Of a DNA stretch of 64,000 bases, positions 34,397 to 51,163 are shown piece by piece (positions within the stretch are counted from its first letter, which is position 1; each line of letters opens with the position of its first letter). Under the pieces are notes generated by a model. That model worked only from the letters and a program-made list of their open reading frames with translations, had not been told where the DNA came from and did not search any database. The stretch comes from Deinococcus murrayi DSM 11303 (GTDB lineage: Bacteria > Deinococcota > Deinococci > Deinococcales > Deinococcaceae): positions 96,001 through 160,000 of the forward strand of contig NZ_KI519503.1 of assembly GCF_000482805.1 (NCBI RefSeq), given 5' to 3'. A program made the translations under genes and the position numbers.

Positions 34397-34981
34397 ATGC
34401 TCTCCGAAAACGCCCTCCCCGTGAGGGTCCCCTCAGCGGCCCCAGCGAGGACGGCGGTGATCGTCCTCGTGACTGGGGGTGCCCGCAGCGGCAAAAGCGC
34501 CTTTGCAGCAGGTCTCGCCGCCGCGTCGGGCGAGGCCGTGACCTACCTCGCCACCGCCCAGGCCCTCGACCCGGAGATGCAGGCCCGTATCGCCCGCCAC
34601 CGCGCGGACCGTCCAGCTGCTTGGGAGACAGTCGAAGAACCCTTAGACGCGTCCGGAGCCTTGCGCGGCGCTTCTACGCCGACGGTGCTCCTCGATTGCC
34701 TGAGCCTGTGGGTGAGCAATCTCATGCTGGCGGGCCTTCCCGATGAGGCGCTGCTTGACCGCGCCGCCACCCTGCTCGCCGCCGCCCGCGCCCGCCCTGG
34801 CCTGACCATCCTCGTGACCAACGAGGTGGGCTTGGGCATCGTGCCGGTCGGAGCGTTGGCCCGGCGGTACCGCGACGTGTTGGGGTGGGTCAACCAAAGC
34901 GCTGCCGCCGCGAGTGATGAGGCGTGGCTGCTGGTGAGTGGCCTCCCGCTGCGGCTCAAGCCCGCTCAGGAGGGGCGATGA
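34397..34981 (+). CDS. cobU: Adenosylcobinamide kinase / adenosylcobinamide-phosphate guanylyltransferase
   Basis: The 194-residue bifunctional enzyme phosphorylates adenosylcobinamide and attaches GMP. The P-loop GGARSGKS is at 27-34, a VTYLATAQ strand follows, and VTNEVGLGIVP is the typical CobU motif. The first 20 residues are not conserved, so a later start is possible, but the promoter box 6 nt before ATG 34397 supports it. Its stop overlaps cobT by 4 nt. Confidence 0.93.
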   Translation: MLSENALPVRVPSAAPARTAVIVLVTGGARSGKSAFAAGLAAASGEAVTYLATAQALDPEMQARIARHRADRPAAWETVEEPLDASGALRGASTPTVLLDCLSLWVSNLMLAGLPDEALLDRAATLLAAARARPGLTILVTNEVGLGIVPVGALARRYRDVLGWVNQSAAAASDEAWLLVSGLPLRLKPAQEGR

Positions 34982-36054
34982 CGCCTGACCTCGCGGCCCT
35001 GCTGGCCTCCATCCAGCCCGCCGACGCGGGTGCCCTGCAAAGCGCCCGCGAGCGTCAGGCCCAGCTCACCAAACCCGCCGGAGCGCTGGGCGACCTCGAA
35101 GAGCTGGGGGTGCGGCTGGCAGGGGGGTTCGGCACCCCGCGGCCCCATCCGCGGGGCGTGGCCGTTCTGGTGGCCGCCGGGGACCACGGGGTTGCGGCGG
35201 CAGGAGTGAGCGCCTACCCCCCCACCGTGACGCCCGCAATGGTCGCCAACTTTCTGGCCGATACACCCGCCGGACCCGGTGGCGCAGCGGTCAACGCCAT
35301 CGCCCGAACCCTGGGAGCGCAGGTGTACGTGATGGACGCGGGAGTCAACGCCGAGCTGCCGCAGCATCCGGCGCTGACGCGGGCCGCCGTGCGCCGGGGC
35401 ACCCGCGACCTGCGCCACGGCCCAGCGATGACCCGTGAGGAAACGGAGCAACTGATTCTGGCGGGGGCAGCCTTGGCCCGCCGGGCCATCGCGGGGGGGG
35501 CTGACCTGCTGGTTCCTGGCGAGATGGGCATCGGCAACACGACGCCCGCCGCCGCGCTGACCGCCCACCTGCTGGGGCTGGACCCCGCCGCCGTCACGGG
35601 CCGGGGCACCGGGGTGGACGACGAGACGCTGGGGCGCAAGGTCGCCGCCGTGCGCACGGCGCTCGCCCGGCGCGGCAGTGACCCCGCCGACCCGCTGGGC
35701 GTCCTCGCGGACCTGGGCGGCTTCGAGCTGGCGGCCATGCTGGGCATGATGCTTCAGGGGGCGGCGAGTCGGCGGGCCGTCATCCTCGACGGCTTTGTCG
35801 AGGGGGCCGCCGCCCTGGTCGGGGTCGCGCTCGCGCCAGCTCTGCGCGATTTCCTCTTTCCGGCGGGCGAGTGCGCCGAGACCGGGCACCCGGCACAACT
35901 CGCGCACCTCGGCCTCAAGCCGCTGTTCCGGCTGGGCCTGCGGCTGGGGGAGGGCACGGGCGGCTTGCTGGCCGCGCCCCTGCTGCTCGCCGCCGCCGCC
36001 ACCCTGCGCGAGATGCGCACCTTTGCCGAGGCGGCGGTGCCGGGCGGTGGGTAG
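34978..36054 (+). CDS. cobT: Nicotinate-nucleotide--dimethylbenzimidazole phosphoribosyltransferase
   Basis: The 358-residue enzyme makes alpha-ribazole phosphate from nicotinate mononucleotide and dimethylbenzimidazole. AAGDHGVAAAGVS near 66-78, PGEMGIGNTTPAAAL near 180-194 and the catalytic glutamate in LGEGTGG (E325) are all present. ATG 34978 has AGGAGG close upstream and overlaps cobU by 4 nt. The gene ends 15 bp from the converging leuB stop. Confidence 0.95.
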   Translation: MTPDLAALLASIQPADAGALQSARERQAQLTKPAGALGDLEELGVRLAGGFGTPRPHPRGVAVLVAAGDHGVAAAGVSAYPPTVTPAMVANFLADTPAGPGGAAVNAIARTLGAQVYVMDAGVNAELPQHPALTRAAVRRGTRDLRHGPAMTREETEQLILAGAALARRAIAGGADLLVPGEMGIGNTTPAAALTAHLLGLDPAAVTGRGTGVDDETLGRKVAAVRTALARRGSDPADPLGVLADLGGFELAAMLGMMLQGAASRRAVILDGFVEGAAALVGVALAPALRDFLFPAGECAETGHPAQLAHLGLKPLFRLGLRLGEGTGGLLAAPLLLAAAATLREMRTFAEAAVPGGG

Positions 36055-36069
36055 GCCCCGACCCGCCCC

Positions 36070-38983
<2,914 letters not shown>

Positions 38984-39004
38984 CTGGAAAGACCTCCTGC
39001 GGGG

Positions 39005-39047
39005 AAAAAAGGCGAAGCCCCCCGGAGTGACTAGGACTCCGGGGGGC
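39005..39047 (-). terminator. Attenuator hairpin before leuC
   Basis: On the minus strand GCCCCCCGGAGT (39047-39036) and ACTCCGGGGGGC (39028-39017) form a perfect 12-bp stem with a 7-nt loop, followed by TTCGCCTTTTTT. This is a textbook intrinsic terminator placed 22 nt upstream of the leuC ATG and after the leader peptide. Confidence 0.9.
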
Positions 39048-39073
39048 GAAGGAGAACGCGTAGGGCCTCGCGC

Positions 39074-39139
39074 TCAGCGCCCCCAGCGAAGAAGCAGCCC
39101 CTTTAGGGCACGCTTCTGGCTCGTGGGCACGCTGAACAT
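39074..39139 (-). CDS. leuCDB leader peptide (21 aa, four Leu codons)
   Basis: The 21-codon frame starts MFSVPTS and ends LKGLLLRWGR. Leucines are encoded CTA and then CTG CTT CTT in a row, codons (CTA, CTT) that are uncommon in the surrounding genes. It ends 27 nt before the terminator hairpin. A ribosome stalled on these codons under leucine shortage would be well placed to block the hairpin. No ribosome site is visible; a TAGGCT box 7 nt upstream suggests a leaderless transcript. Confidence 0.78.
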   Translation of the reverse strand: MFSVPTSQKRALKGLLLRWGR

Positions 39140-39144
39140 GGGGC

Positions 39145-40911
39145 CTAGCCTAGCCGGGCGGGGGCGGGGGTGGCGGGGACCTGTCTGCTCAAGGAGGTCT
39201 CCCGCGTCAGTTCGCCCTCGTCGAGCACCGCTCCCCGGCTCCCGCTCGTGACCAGCCGGGCATAGCGCTTCAGCCAGCGGCCCGGAATGGGCTTGACGAC
39301 GGGCTGCCACCCTTCCCGCCGCCGGGCGAGTTCCTCGTCGGGGACGAGCAGGTCCAGCGTGCCCGCGTCCATGTCCACCCGGATGCGGTCGCCGTTCTCG
39401 ACCAGGGCGATGGGGCCGCCTGCGCTCGCCTCCGGGGAGATGTGGCCCACCGAGCCGCCCCGCGTCGCCCCGCTGAAGCGCCCGTCGGTGAGCAGCAGCA
39501 CGCTCTCGCCCAGGCCCATCCCGGCGATGTTGGCGGTCGGCGAGAGCATCTCCTGCATCCCCGGCCCACCCCGCGGCCCCTCGTAGCGGATGACGACCAC
39601 GTGCCCGGCCCGCACCTCGCCCCCCAGGATGCCCGCGTTCGCGGCCTCCATGGAGTCGTAAACGATGGCCTCGCCCTCAAAGCGGCGCATGGCGGGCACC
39701 ACCCCCGCGTACTTCACGACCCCGCCCTCCGGCGCGAGGTTGCCGAACAGCAGCCGCAGGCCCCCGGTGCGCGAGTAAGCCCCTTCCCAGGAGCGCACGA
39801 CCTCCCCGTCGGGGGCGGGGGCGTCCGCGACGTTCTCCTCCAGGGTGCGCCCGGTCACTGTCAGGCAGCCGCGGTGCATCACCCCTTCCTGGGCGAACAG
39901 CTCCCTCAGGATGACGCTGACCCCGCCCACCTCGTCGAGGTCCTGCATGTGAAAGTCGCTCATGGGGGCGAGCTTGCACAGGTTGGCGACCCGGTCGGAG
40001 ACCTCATTCAGCCGCGAGAGCGGATACTCCACCCCGATTTCGTGGGCGATGGCGAGGGTGTGCAGCACCGTGTTCGTCGAGCCGCCCATCGCCATGTCGA
40101 GGGCAAAGGCGTTGTCGATGGCCTCGGCAGTGACGATTTGCCGGGGGGTGAGGCCGCGCTCCAGCAGCACCAGCACCTGCCGGGCTGCCGCCCGCGCGAG
40201 CTCATGTCGCCGGGGGTCGGTCGCCGGGATGGACCCGTTGCCGGGCAAGCTCAGGCCCAGCGCCTCGCACAGGCAGTTCATGGAGTTCGCGGTGAACATG
40301 CCGGAGCAGCTTCCGCAGGTCGGACAGGCATGCTGCTCCATGTCGCGCAGGGTGTCCTCGTCGAGCCGCCCCGCCTGATACGCTCCGACTGCCTCGAACA
40401 TCTTGGTGAGGTCAAGCCGCTCGCCTTTTTTGCTCAGGCCGCGCAGCATCGGCCCGCCGCTCACGAAGATGGTGGGGATGTCGCAGCGCATCGCACCCAT
40501 CAGCATGCCCGGCACAATCTTGTCGCAGTTGGGAATGCAGACCATCGCGTCGAACTGGTGCGCCTGCACGACCGTTTCGACCGAGTCGGCAATCAACTCG
40601 CGGCTGGGCAAGCTGTACTTCATGCCCGCGTGCCCCATCGCGATGCCGTCGTCGACCCCGATGGTGTTGAACTCGAAGGGGATGCCGCCCGCCTCGCGGA
40701 TGGCTGCCTTGACCACCCGCCCAAACTCCTGAAGGTGCACGTGCCCCGGAATGATGTCGATGTAGCTGTTACACACCGCGATAAAGGGCTTGCCGAAATC
40801 GCTCTCGCGCTCGATGACCCCGGTCGCCCGCAACAGGCTGCGGTGGGGGGCACGCTCGAAGCCCGACTTGATGGTGTCGCTGCGGCGCGGCGGCGCGGAC
40901 GTCTCTCCCAT
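39145..40911 (-). CDS. ilvD: Dihydroxy-acid dehydratase
   Basis: The 588-residue Fe-S enzyme catalyses the shared third step of isoleucine and valine synthesis. Cluster cysteines are in [24 protein letters not shown] and [21 protein letters not shown] and the C-terminal [16 protein letters not shown] are also conserved. ATG 40911 is preceded at 5 nt by a TAGGGT box, so the message is probably leaderless. It diverges from ilvB and is followed on the same strand, only a few bases on, by the leuC leader. Confidence 0.96.
   Translation of the reverse strand: MGETSAPPRRSDTIKSGFERAPHRSLLRATGVIERESDFGKPFIAVCNSYIDIIPGHVHLQEFGRVVKAAIREAGGIPFEFNTIGVDDGIAMGHAGMKYSLPSRELIADSVETVVQAHQFDAMVCIPNCDKIVPGMLMGAMRCDIPTIFVSGGPMLRGLSKKGERLDLTKMFEAVGAYQAGRLDEDTLRDMEQHACPTCGSCSGMFTANSMNCLCEALGLSLPGNGSIPATDPRRHELARAAARQVLVLLERGLTPRQIVTAEAIDNAFALDMAMGGSTNTVLHTLAIAHEIGVEYPLSRLNEVSDRVANLCKLAPMSDFHMQDLDEVGGVSVILRELFAQEGVMHRGCLTVTGRTLEENVADAPAPDGEVVRSWEGAYSRTGGLRLLFGNLAPEGGVVKYAGVVPAMRRFEGEAIVYDSMEAANAGILGGEVRAGHVVVIRYEGPRGGPGMQEMLSPTANIAGMGLGESVLLLTDGRFSGATRGGSVGHISPEASAGGPIALVENGDRIRVDMDAGTLDLLVPDEELARRREGWQPVVKPIPGRWLKRYARLVTSGSRGAVLDEGELTRETSLSRQVPATPAPARLG
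39147..39152 (-). promoter_or_regulatory. -10 box before the leuC leader peptide
   Basis: TAGGCT on the minus strand ends 7 nt before the leader ATG and overlaps the end of ilvD. No -35 box was seen at 17 bp. ilvD transcripts could also read through into this leader. Confidence 0.45.
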
Positions 40912-40970
40912 GGGCCACCCTAACGCGCCGCGGGGAAGGGGAGGGGTGGGCTTGCCCAGACGGGTAGGGC

Positions 40971-41000
40971 AGACGAGTGGGGGGCCTGGGCGACTCGTCT
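40971..41000. promoter_or_regulatory. Inverted repeat between ilvD and ilvB
   Basis: AGACGAGT and ACTCGTCT form a perfect 8-bp inverted repeat with a 14-nt spacer, in the middle of the divergent ilvD/ilvB region. It could be a dimer-binding operator affecting both promoters; no regulator is known. Confidence 0.4.
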
Positions 41001-41035
41001 AGAGCGCCCGCTGCCCCCCGGCCCCCCGCGCCCGG

Positions 41036-41041
41036 TACCCT
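41036..41041 (+). promoter_or_regulatory. -10 box before the ilvB leader peptide
   Basis: TACCCT ends 6 nt before the leader ATG. The identical box with the same spacing stands before cobU. No -35 box is visible in the very G+C-rich upstream DNA. Confidence 0.55.
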
Positions 41042-41047
41042 CGGCCC

Positions 41048-41104
41048 ATGCCCGCCCGCCGCGTGCCGGTCATTCTTCTTAGCTCCGGGGAGTCCGGACG
41101 CTAG
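41048..41104 (+). CDS. ilvB leader peptide (18 aa, Val-Ile-Leu codons)
   Basis: The frame encodes MPARRVPVILLSSGESGR. The run V-P-V-I-L-L uses GTG, GTC, ATT, CTT, CTT, so all three branched-chain amino acids are tested within six codons, two of them by codons that look rare here. It ends 29 nt before a G+C-rich hairpin and 100 nt before ilvB. The peptide has the form expected for multivalent Ile/Val/Leu attenuation. Confidence 0.78.
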   Translation: MPARRVPVILLSSGESGR

Positions 41105-41133
41105 AGGCTTTTCGCCGCGTACCCGCCCGCACT

Positions 41134-41172
41134 CCCCCCGCTTCCCTCCCCAGGGCGCGGGGGGCTTCGCTT
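41134..41172 (+). terminator. Attenuator hairpin before ilvB
   Basis: CCCCCCGC (41134-41141) pairs with GCGGGGGG (41157-41164) around a 15-nt loop; CTTCGCTTT follows. The stem is strong but the T run is short, so termination efficiency is uncertain. Confidence 0.6.
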
Positions 41173-41204
41173 TCCCACCCCACCTTTCCAGAGGAGGTCC
41201 ACCC

Positions 41205-43498
<2,294 letters not shown>

Positions 43499-43546
43499 CC
43501 GTTTTCTGTTTCCGTCCCCGTCCCCGCCTCCCCGATACTGCCTCCT

Positions 43547-43885
43547 ATGAGCGACACCAGCGCCCAGAAGGTCGATGCCCGCCACTCGCCCAAGGGACCG
43601 GACGGCCAGAAGTACCTCGCCAGCGGCAAGACGCTCTCCATGCGGCTGTGGGAGGACGAGCCGCCCGGCGAGGGGGACGAGGTTCACACCCGCCCCTACG
43701 AGACGGTGGGCTACGTCATCGCGGGCCGCGCCGAGCTGCACCTGGAAGGCTCCATGCTGCTGCTCGAACCCGGCAACTCCTGGGTGGTGCCGCGGGGGGC
43801 CAGCCACCGGTACCGCATCCTCGACACGTTTACGGCGGTGGAAGCCACCCACCCGCCCGCCCAGGTGCACGGGCGGGACGAGTAA
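43547..43885 (+). CDS. Small cupin-domain protein inside the ilv cluster
   Basis: The 112-residue protein is a single cupin barrel: [22 protein letters not shown] (motif 1) and [18 protein letters not shown] (motif 2), with metal histidines only partly kept. Function is unknown. It sits between ilvN and ilvC in the same direction, but a GATACT box 7 nt before the ATG suggests a leaderless promoter of its own. A role in sensing or in a side reaction of acetolactate is only a guess. Confidence 0.75.
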   Translation: MSDTSAQKVDARHSPKGPDGQKYLASGKTLSMRLWEDEPPGEGDEVHTRPYETVGYVIAGRAELHLEGSMLLLEPGNSWVVPRGASHRYRILDTFTAVEATHPPAQVHGRDE

Positions 43886-43905
43886 GCCGAAGAGTCCGTT
43901 TCCAC

Positions 43906-43963
43906 GAGGGGCTGGGGGAAGCGCGGGACAGGGGCGACCCGCCCGCGCCTCCCCCGGCCCCTC
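43906..43963 (+). terminator. Long hairpin between the cupin gene and ilvC
   Basis: GAGGGGC...GCCCCTC encloses further pairing GGGGGA/TCCCCC and GCGCGG/CCGCGC, giving a long, slightly interrupted stem. There is no T tract and no leader-peptide frame before it, so it may be a terminator for the cupin gene or an mRNA-stability structure for ilvC. Confidence 0.5.
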
Positions 43964-44010
43964 TAGCCCGCAACCCTGCTTTCCCTCACGTTTTGGAGGA
44001 GAATCCCCCC

Positions 44011-45021
<1,011 letters not shown>

Positions 45022-45071
45022 CGCTGCCACCCGTGCAGACAAGCCCCCCGCCCCCCCGCCCCCGTACCCCC

Positions 45072-45077
45072 TACACT
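45072..45077 (+). promoter_or_regulatory. -10 box before the leuA leader peptide
   Basis: TACACT ends 6 nt before the leader ATG, the same arrangement as at ilvB and cobU. No clear -35 box. Confidence 0.55.
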
Positions 45078-45083
45078 CAGCTC

Positions 45084-45131
45084 ATGTTCGCCCCCCGCGC
45101 CCTTCTTCTTCCCGTTCCTCCGGTGGAGTGA
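45084..45131 (+). CDS. leuA leader peptide (15 aa, three tandem Leu codons)
   Basis: The frame encodes [15 protein letters not shown]. The three leucines are all CTT, a codon that looks rare in neighbouring genes. The stop codon lies 22 nt before a strong terminator hairpin and 94 nt before leuA. It has the standard design of a leucine attenuator. Confidence 0.85.
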   Translation: MFAPRALLLPVPPVE

Positions 45132-45153
45132 GCGGCGGCGAGGAAGTGCCCAC

Positions 45154-45188
45154 CCCCCGGAGGAAGTGCCCTCCGGGGGCTTTTTCTT
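45154..45188 (+). terminator. Attenuator terminator before leuA
   Basis: CCCCCGGAGG (45154-45163) pairs perfectly with CCTCCGGGGG (45170-45179) around a 6-nt loop, followed by CTTTTTCTTT. This is a strong intrinsic terminator upstream of leuA. Confidence 0.92.
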
Positions 45189-45225
45189 TGTTCTTTGTTC
45201 TTGGCGCTCACGTTCAGGAGGCCCC

Positions 45226-46770
<1,545 letters not shown>

Positions 46771-46939
46771 TGGCCCTGGCCCCAGCCGCCCACTTCACTG
46801 ATAAACTGCATTTGATGAAAGAGGGCGCGAGAGGTACCGGAAGAGCCGGGGTCATCCATGCGACCCAACCGTTATTTCTGAGTGCACTTCGGGTCACTGC
46901 GGTTGCCCCTGCCAGGGGACTTTCCCTCAAGGAGTTCCG
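46771..46939. other. Gap between leuA and arsC-like gene
   Basis: This 169-bp stretch is less G+C-rich than its flanks. It contains a short CCCCTG/CAGGGG hairpin near 46905-46918, immediately before the arsC-like gene, and no convincing promoter or frame. Confidence 0.35.
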
Positions 46940-47371
46940 ATGAATCCCCCTTCGGTTCTGTTTGTCTGTACGGGCAACACGGCCCGCTCGCAGATGGCCC
47001 AAGTGTTGCTAGAGCACCATGGAGAGGGCCGCTACCGGGTGAGTTCGGCGGGTCTAGAGCCGGGCGAGGTGCATCCCCTCACTCGGCGCGTGCTCGAAGA
47101 GCGCGGGTTTTCCACGGCCCATCTCTTCGCCAAGGGCGTGCGGCCCCTGCTGGGCGAGCATTTCACCTACGTCATCACCGTTTGTGACCGGGCCGAGGCC
47201 AACTGCCCGGTCTTTCCGCACGCGTCGTATCGCGTCTCCTGGGCTTTGCCCGACCCCGCTGCGGCTCAGGGCGACGAAGCGGCGCGGCTCGCCGTCTTCC
47301 GGCAAGTCCGGGATGCGGCCGAAGCCCGCGTGCAAGCTTGGCTGCGCGAGCTGGGCCGGGGCGAGCGGTAA
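46940..47371 (+). CDS. Arsenate reductase / low-molecular-weight phosphatase family protein
   Basis: The 143-residue protein has the low-molecular-weight tyrosine phosphatase loop CTGNTARS at 10-17, and VITVCDRAEANCPVFP near 79-94, which carries the extra cysteines of thioredoxin-coupled arsenate reductases; ALPDPAAA holds the general-acid aspartate. Arsenate reductase is the more likely role, but no other ars gene is nearby. ATG 46940 follows AAGGAG. The gene converges with the DUF808 gene 15 bp away. Confidence 0.82.
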   Translation: MNPPSVLFVCTGNTARSQMAQVLLEHHGEGRYRVSSAGLEPGEVHPLTRRVLEERGFSTAHLFAKGVRPLLGEHFTYVITVCDRAEANCPVFPHASYRVSWALPDPAAAQGDEAARLAVFRQVRDAAEARVQAWLRELGRGER

Positions 47372-47386
47372 GCGCTCTGGGTCGGC

Positions 47387-48334
47387 TCAGTGTGCGTGCG
47401 CTCGCGCTCCCGGTCGCAGGTGCAGCGCGGCCACGATGACGGCCCCCACCAGCAGGCCAAACAGGCCCGACCCCAGCGTCTCGACCAGCCAGGTGACGAC
47501 CCCCCCGGCAAAGGGCATGGTTCGCCCCATTCCGACGGCGAGGTCGTGAATCACGTGCAGGGGAGCCTCCAGGCCGAACTTCTCCAACCCAGCGAGGATG
47601 ATGTGCCCGCCCACCCACAGCATGGCGGCGGTGCCGACCACGGCGAGGGCCGCGAGCACCTTGGGCATCCCGCGCACCAGCCCGCGCCCGAACGAACGTC
47701 CCGCGCCCGACTCGCCCTGGGCCAGCCGCAAGCCGAAATCGTCCATCTTCACAATCAGGCCCACGACCCCGTACACGAGCGCGGTGATGACGAACGCCAC
47801 CACCAGCAGCGTGGCGGCCCGCAGCCACAGGGTTTGGTCGGCGACCTCGGCGAGCGAGATGGCCATGATTTCTGCCGAGAGGATGAAGTCGGTGCGGATG
47901 GCTCCGGCGACCATCTGTTCCTCGCGGGCCTGCCCGGAGGCCGCGGCGGGAGCGTCGTCCCCGTGACCCTGGTGGCCGCCGCCGAGGGCTTCGTAGACCT
48001 TTTCGGCCCCCTCATAACAGAGATAAGCCCCGCCCAGCATCAGGATGGGGGTGATGGCCCCCGGCAAAAACTGACTCAGCAGCAGCGCAGCGGGCAGGAT
48101 AAAGACGACCTTGTTGCGCAGCGACCCCCGCGCAATCCGCCAGATGATGGGCAGCTCGCGGTCGGGCGTGAACCCGGTGACATAACGGGGTGTGACCGCC
48201 GTGTCGTCTACGACAACCCCCACCGCCTTGGCCCCGGCGCGGCCCGCTGCCGCGCCGATGTCGTCGACCGAAGCCGCCGCGAGCTTGGCGATGGCCGCCA
48301 CGTCATCGAGCAAAGCGACGAGGCCGCCACTCAC
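47387..48334 (-). CDS. DUF808 (YedI-type) membrane protein
   Basis: The 315-residue protein matches the DUF808 family: the N-terminus SGGLVALLDDVAAIAKLAAASVDD, the motif VVDDTAVTPRYV and several hydrophobic segments ending in a long C-terminal helix. A His/Gly/Asp-rich loop (GGGHQGHGDD) lies after the third segment. Function in the family is unknown. The start is GTG 48334. The gene diverges from the histidine kinase. Confidence 0.88.
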   Translation of the reverse strand: MSGGLVALLDDVAAIAKLAAASVDDIGAAAGRAGAKAVGVVVDDTAVTPRYVTGFTPDRELPIIWRIARGSLRNKVVFILPAALLLSQFLPGAITPILMLGGAYLCYEGAEKVYEALGGGHQGHGDDAPAAASGQAREEQMVAGAIRTDFILSAEIMAISLAEVADQTLWLRAATLLVVAFVITALVYGVVGLIVKMDDFGLRLAQGESGAGRSFGRGLVRGMPKVLAALAVVGTAAMLWVGGHIILAGLEKFGLEAPLHVIHDLAVGMGRTMPFAGGVVTWLVETLGSGLFGLLVGAVIVAALHLRPGARAHAH

Positions 48335-48458
48335 GGGGAGACCCCCTGGCGAGGCAGGGAAGTGGAGAGCGGGGCAGCCGGAGCGCGTCTGGAGACCATC
48401 AGGCCTCCAGGGTAGTGCATGGCCGCTCCCTTAGCCGCGACACCTTTATGCTGCGCGC

Positions 48459-51128
48459 ATGGTCCGCCCGCCCACCTCTGTCCCCTCTGACCGCTTGCTG
48501 GCGGCTGCTGAAGCTTTCGCCGAAGCTCGGCACCCCGCAGAGGTGCTGGAGACCTTGTTGGCCCAGGCGCACGCGGCCCTGCGGGTCCCCGTCGCGGTGT
48601 GGTGGGTGCCGGAGACACAAGCAGAGTACCCCGCTCACCCCACTGCCCAGGTAGGGGAGGGAGCGCCGTGGCCGGACGAGGCGGCGCTGCGGGCCGTCTG
48701 GCCGTGCGGCGCGGGGCAGGTGTCCCCGGCGGGCGGCGTCGCGCTGCTGCCCTTCTGGGCCGGGGAGGGGGGTGGCCGGGGGCTGCTGGGGGTGGCCTGG
48801 CCGCAGCCTCCCGGCGAGGAGGAGCGCTGCCTCGCCCGGCAGTTCGCGGCGCAGGCGGCGTGGCAGTTGGGGCAGCTGGCGCGGGGGGGCCGCCGCGACG
48901 CCCTGGAAGGACTGGCGCGGGCGGCGCTGCGGTTGGGGCAGGCTACGGGGCTGCGGGCCACGCTGGAGGTCATCGCCGAGGAAGCCCACACGTTGGTCGG
49001 GGCGCAGCAGGCGGCCCTCATCCTGACATCGGGCGAGGACGGGACGCCGCCCATCACGGTCCTTTCTCCCCGTGATGAGGGAGCCGCCGAGCACGGTGCC
49101 GAGCTTCTTACCCCCACAGGCGGCGACTTGACCGTGCCGCTGCTGGGGCGGGACGGGCGCACCCCCCTCGGCTTGCTGCGTCTGCGGGACCGGGGGGCGG
49201 GCGCGTTCAGCCCGGAGGATGAGCGGCTCCTTACGCCGTTCGCGCGGCTGGCCGCCGCGACCCTCGAACAGGCCCGCTCGCTGGAAGCGGCGCAGGCCGA
49301 GGTGCAGCGGCGCGAACAGGCCGAGCTGCAATGGCATGTGCGGGCCATGGAACTCGAAGGCCGCATCGGGGCCGCCACCCACGAACTGCAAACCCGTGCG
49401 GCGGCGCTCGACGCCTTCGTCGCCTTTAGCGAGGCCGTGGGCACCCAGACGGACGTGACGGTCCTCGCGGAGCAGGCCATTCGGGTGCTGCGGACCACCC
49501 TGGGCCACGTCGGCGCGGGCTACTACGAACCGGAAGGGCGGCTGTGGCGGGCGCAGGTTTGGTCGGACGACCTGGCTCCGGAACTCGTCGCGCAGATTCG
49601 GGCGGGCCTCCCAGCGGACCTTCCTCCCCTGGCACAGGCCCTTGCGTCGGGGGAGGCGGTCTTTGTGGACGGCTGGGACGGCGAGGCCCACGCCCTGCCC
49701 AGCACCCGGCACTACGGGGCGGGGGCCTTTGTGCCCGTCGCCATCGGGGGCGAGGTCCGCTCGCTGCTGGCGGTGGGCACCCGCGCCGCTCGGTGCTGGA
49801 CCGAGCAAGAGCGCACCGTGATGCGGGCGGTGGGCCGCAGCTTTCAGCTCGCGCTGGAGCGGGCCGAGGCCACCGCCCTGCTGGAGCGGCAGAATGTCGA
49901 ACTTGCGGCCCGCACCCGCGCCCTGGAAGCCTTCGCGCACCTCACGGGCGACCTGGCCGCCCAGAGTGACCCCCGCGTGTTCGTGCGCCGCGCTCAGGAG
50001 GTGATGCTCTCGCTGCTGCCCCCCGGCTACGCCCTGTACTACGAGCAGGACGGTGAGCGCTGGCGCAACCGGGTGCAGGTGGGGGACGTGCGGAATGCCG
50101 CCCTGCAAGCCTTTATCGATGCCGGGCCACGGGTGGGCCAGACCCCCAGCGTGGACTTGCCCGCCGCCACCCAGCAGCCCTACTACCAGGACGCCTACGC
50201 ACGGGGCAGCGACACCCCACAGGAGCTGGTGCAGCACGTGAGCACCGTCGCCTCGCTTCCGGTGTTGCGCCGGGGGGAGGTGGTGGGGGTCCTCGTCGCC
50301 GCGATGTTCGAGGGACGGCCCTGGAGCCGCACCGACCGCATCATCCTGGAGACGGTCGTGAGCCATCTGGGTCTTGCCCTGGAGCGGGCCGAGAGCGTGG
50401 CCCTCCTCGCCGAGCGCACCGCCGAACTGGAGCAGGCCAATGCCGAGCTGGAGCGCAGCAACGCGGAGCTAGAGCAGTTTGCGTATGTGGCGTCGCACGA
50501 CCTGCAAGCGCCGATACGGGCGATGACCAGCTTTGCCGAGCTGATTGGGCGGCGCTACGGCGAGCAGCTGGACGAACGGGGCCGGATGTACCTCGGCCAA
50601 ATCATCACCAGCGGCGAGCACATGAAGCGCCTCGTCGACGACCTGCTCGCCTTTTCACGGGTGCACACTGCGCAGCGCGAGCCAGAAGTGGTGGACGCGA
50701 GCGAGGTCTTTGACACGGTGCGCCGCCGCCTCCAGGCGGCGCAAGGGGCGGGGGCGCAGGTCACCCGCGGGGCGTTGCCCCGCGTGCTGGCCGACCCGTA
50801 TCAGCTCGACCAGTTGTTCCAGAACCTGCTGACGAACGGCCTGAAGTACCGCCGGGAAGGGGTAGAGCCGTCGGTGCACGTGTGGGCACAGCGGGAGGGG
50901 GGGATGTGGCGCTTTGCGGTGCGGGACAACGGCATTGGGATAGAGCGGCAGTACTGGGAGCGGATTTTTGTGATTTTCCAGCGGCTGCACGGTCGGGAGG
51001 CGTACGAGGGGACGGGGATAGGGCTGGCGGTGTGCAAAAAGATTGTGGAGCGGCACGGGGGGCAGCTGTGGGTCCAGAGCACGCCCGGCGAGGGCAGCAC
51101 CTTTTTCTTTACCCTCCCCGCAGCCTAA
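48459..51128 (+). CDS. Multi-GAF sensor histidine kinase
   Basis: The 889-residue soluble protein has an N-terminal GAF-like region (about 1-130), at least two to three further GAF domains up to about 650, a coiled segment ([18 protein letters not shown]) and a HisKA/HATPase_c kinase. The phosphorylated histidine is H680 ([14 protein letters not shown]); N, G1 and G2 boxes follow ([32 protein letters not shown]). No membrane segment is visible, so it senses an internal signal. No obvious bilin-binding cysteine was noted. A TATGCT box ends 6 nt before ATG 48459. There is no adjacent response regulator. Confidence 0.92.
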   Translation: MVRPPTSVPSDRLLAAAEAFAEARHPAEVLETLLAQAHAALRVPVAVWWVPETQAEYPAHPTAQVGEGAPWPDEAALRAVWPCGAGQVSPAGGVALLPFWAGEGGGRGLLGVAWPQPPGEEERCLARQFAAQAAWQLGQLARGGRRDALEGLARAALRLGQATGLRATLEVIAEEAHTLVGAQQAALILTSGEDGTPPITVLSPRDEGAAEHGAELLTPTGGDLTVPLLGRDGRTPLGLLRLRDRGAGAFSPEDERLLTPFARLAAATLEQARSLEAAQAEVQRREQAELQWHVRAMELEGRIGAATHELQTRAAALDAFVAFSEAVGTQTDVTVLAEQAIRVLRTTLGHVGAGYYEPEGRLWRAQVWSDDLAPELVAQIRAGLPADLPPLAQALASGEAVFVDGWDGEAHALPSTRHYGAGAFVPVAIGGEVRSLLAVGTRAARCWTEQERTVMRAVGRSFQLALERAEATALLERQNVELAARTRALEAFAHLTGDLAAQSDPRVFVRRAQEVMLSLLPPGYALYYEQDGERWRNRVQVGDVRNAALQAFIDAGPRVGQTPSVDLPAATQQPYYQDAYARGSDTPQELVQHVSTVASLPVLRRGEVVGVLVAAMFEGRPWSRTDRIILETVVSHLGLALERAESVALLAERTAELEQANAELERSNAELEQFAYVASHDLQAPIRAMTSFAELIGRRYGEQLDERGRMYLGQIITSGEHMKRLVDDLLAFSRVHTAQREPEVVDASEVFDTVRRRLQAAQGAGAQVTRGALPRVLADPYQLDQLFQNLLTNGLKYRREGVEPSVHVWAQREGGMWRFAVRDNGIGIERQYWERIFVIFQRLHGREAYEGTGIGLAVCKKIVERHGGQLWVQSTPGEGSTFFFTLPAA

Positions 51129-51163
51129 GGGCGGCCCCGGCGGGGGTGCTGTAATGCGGGGCG

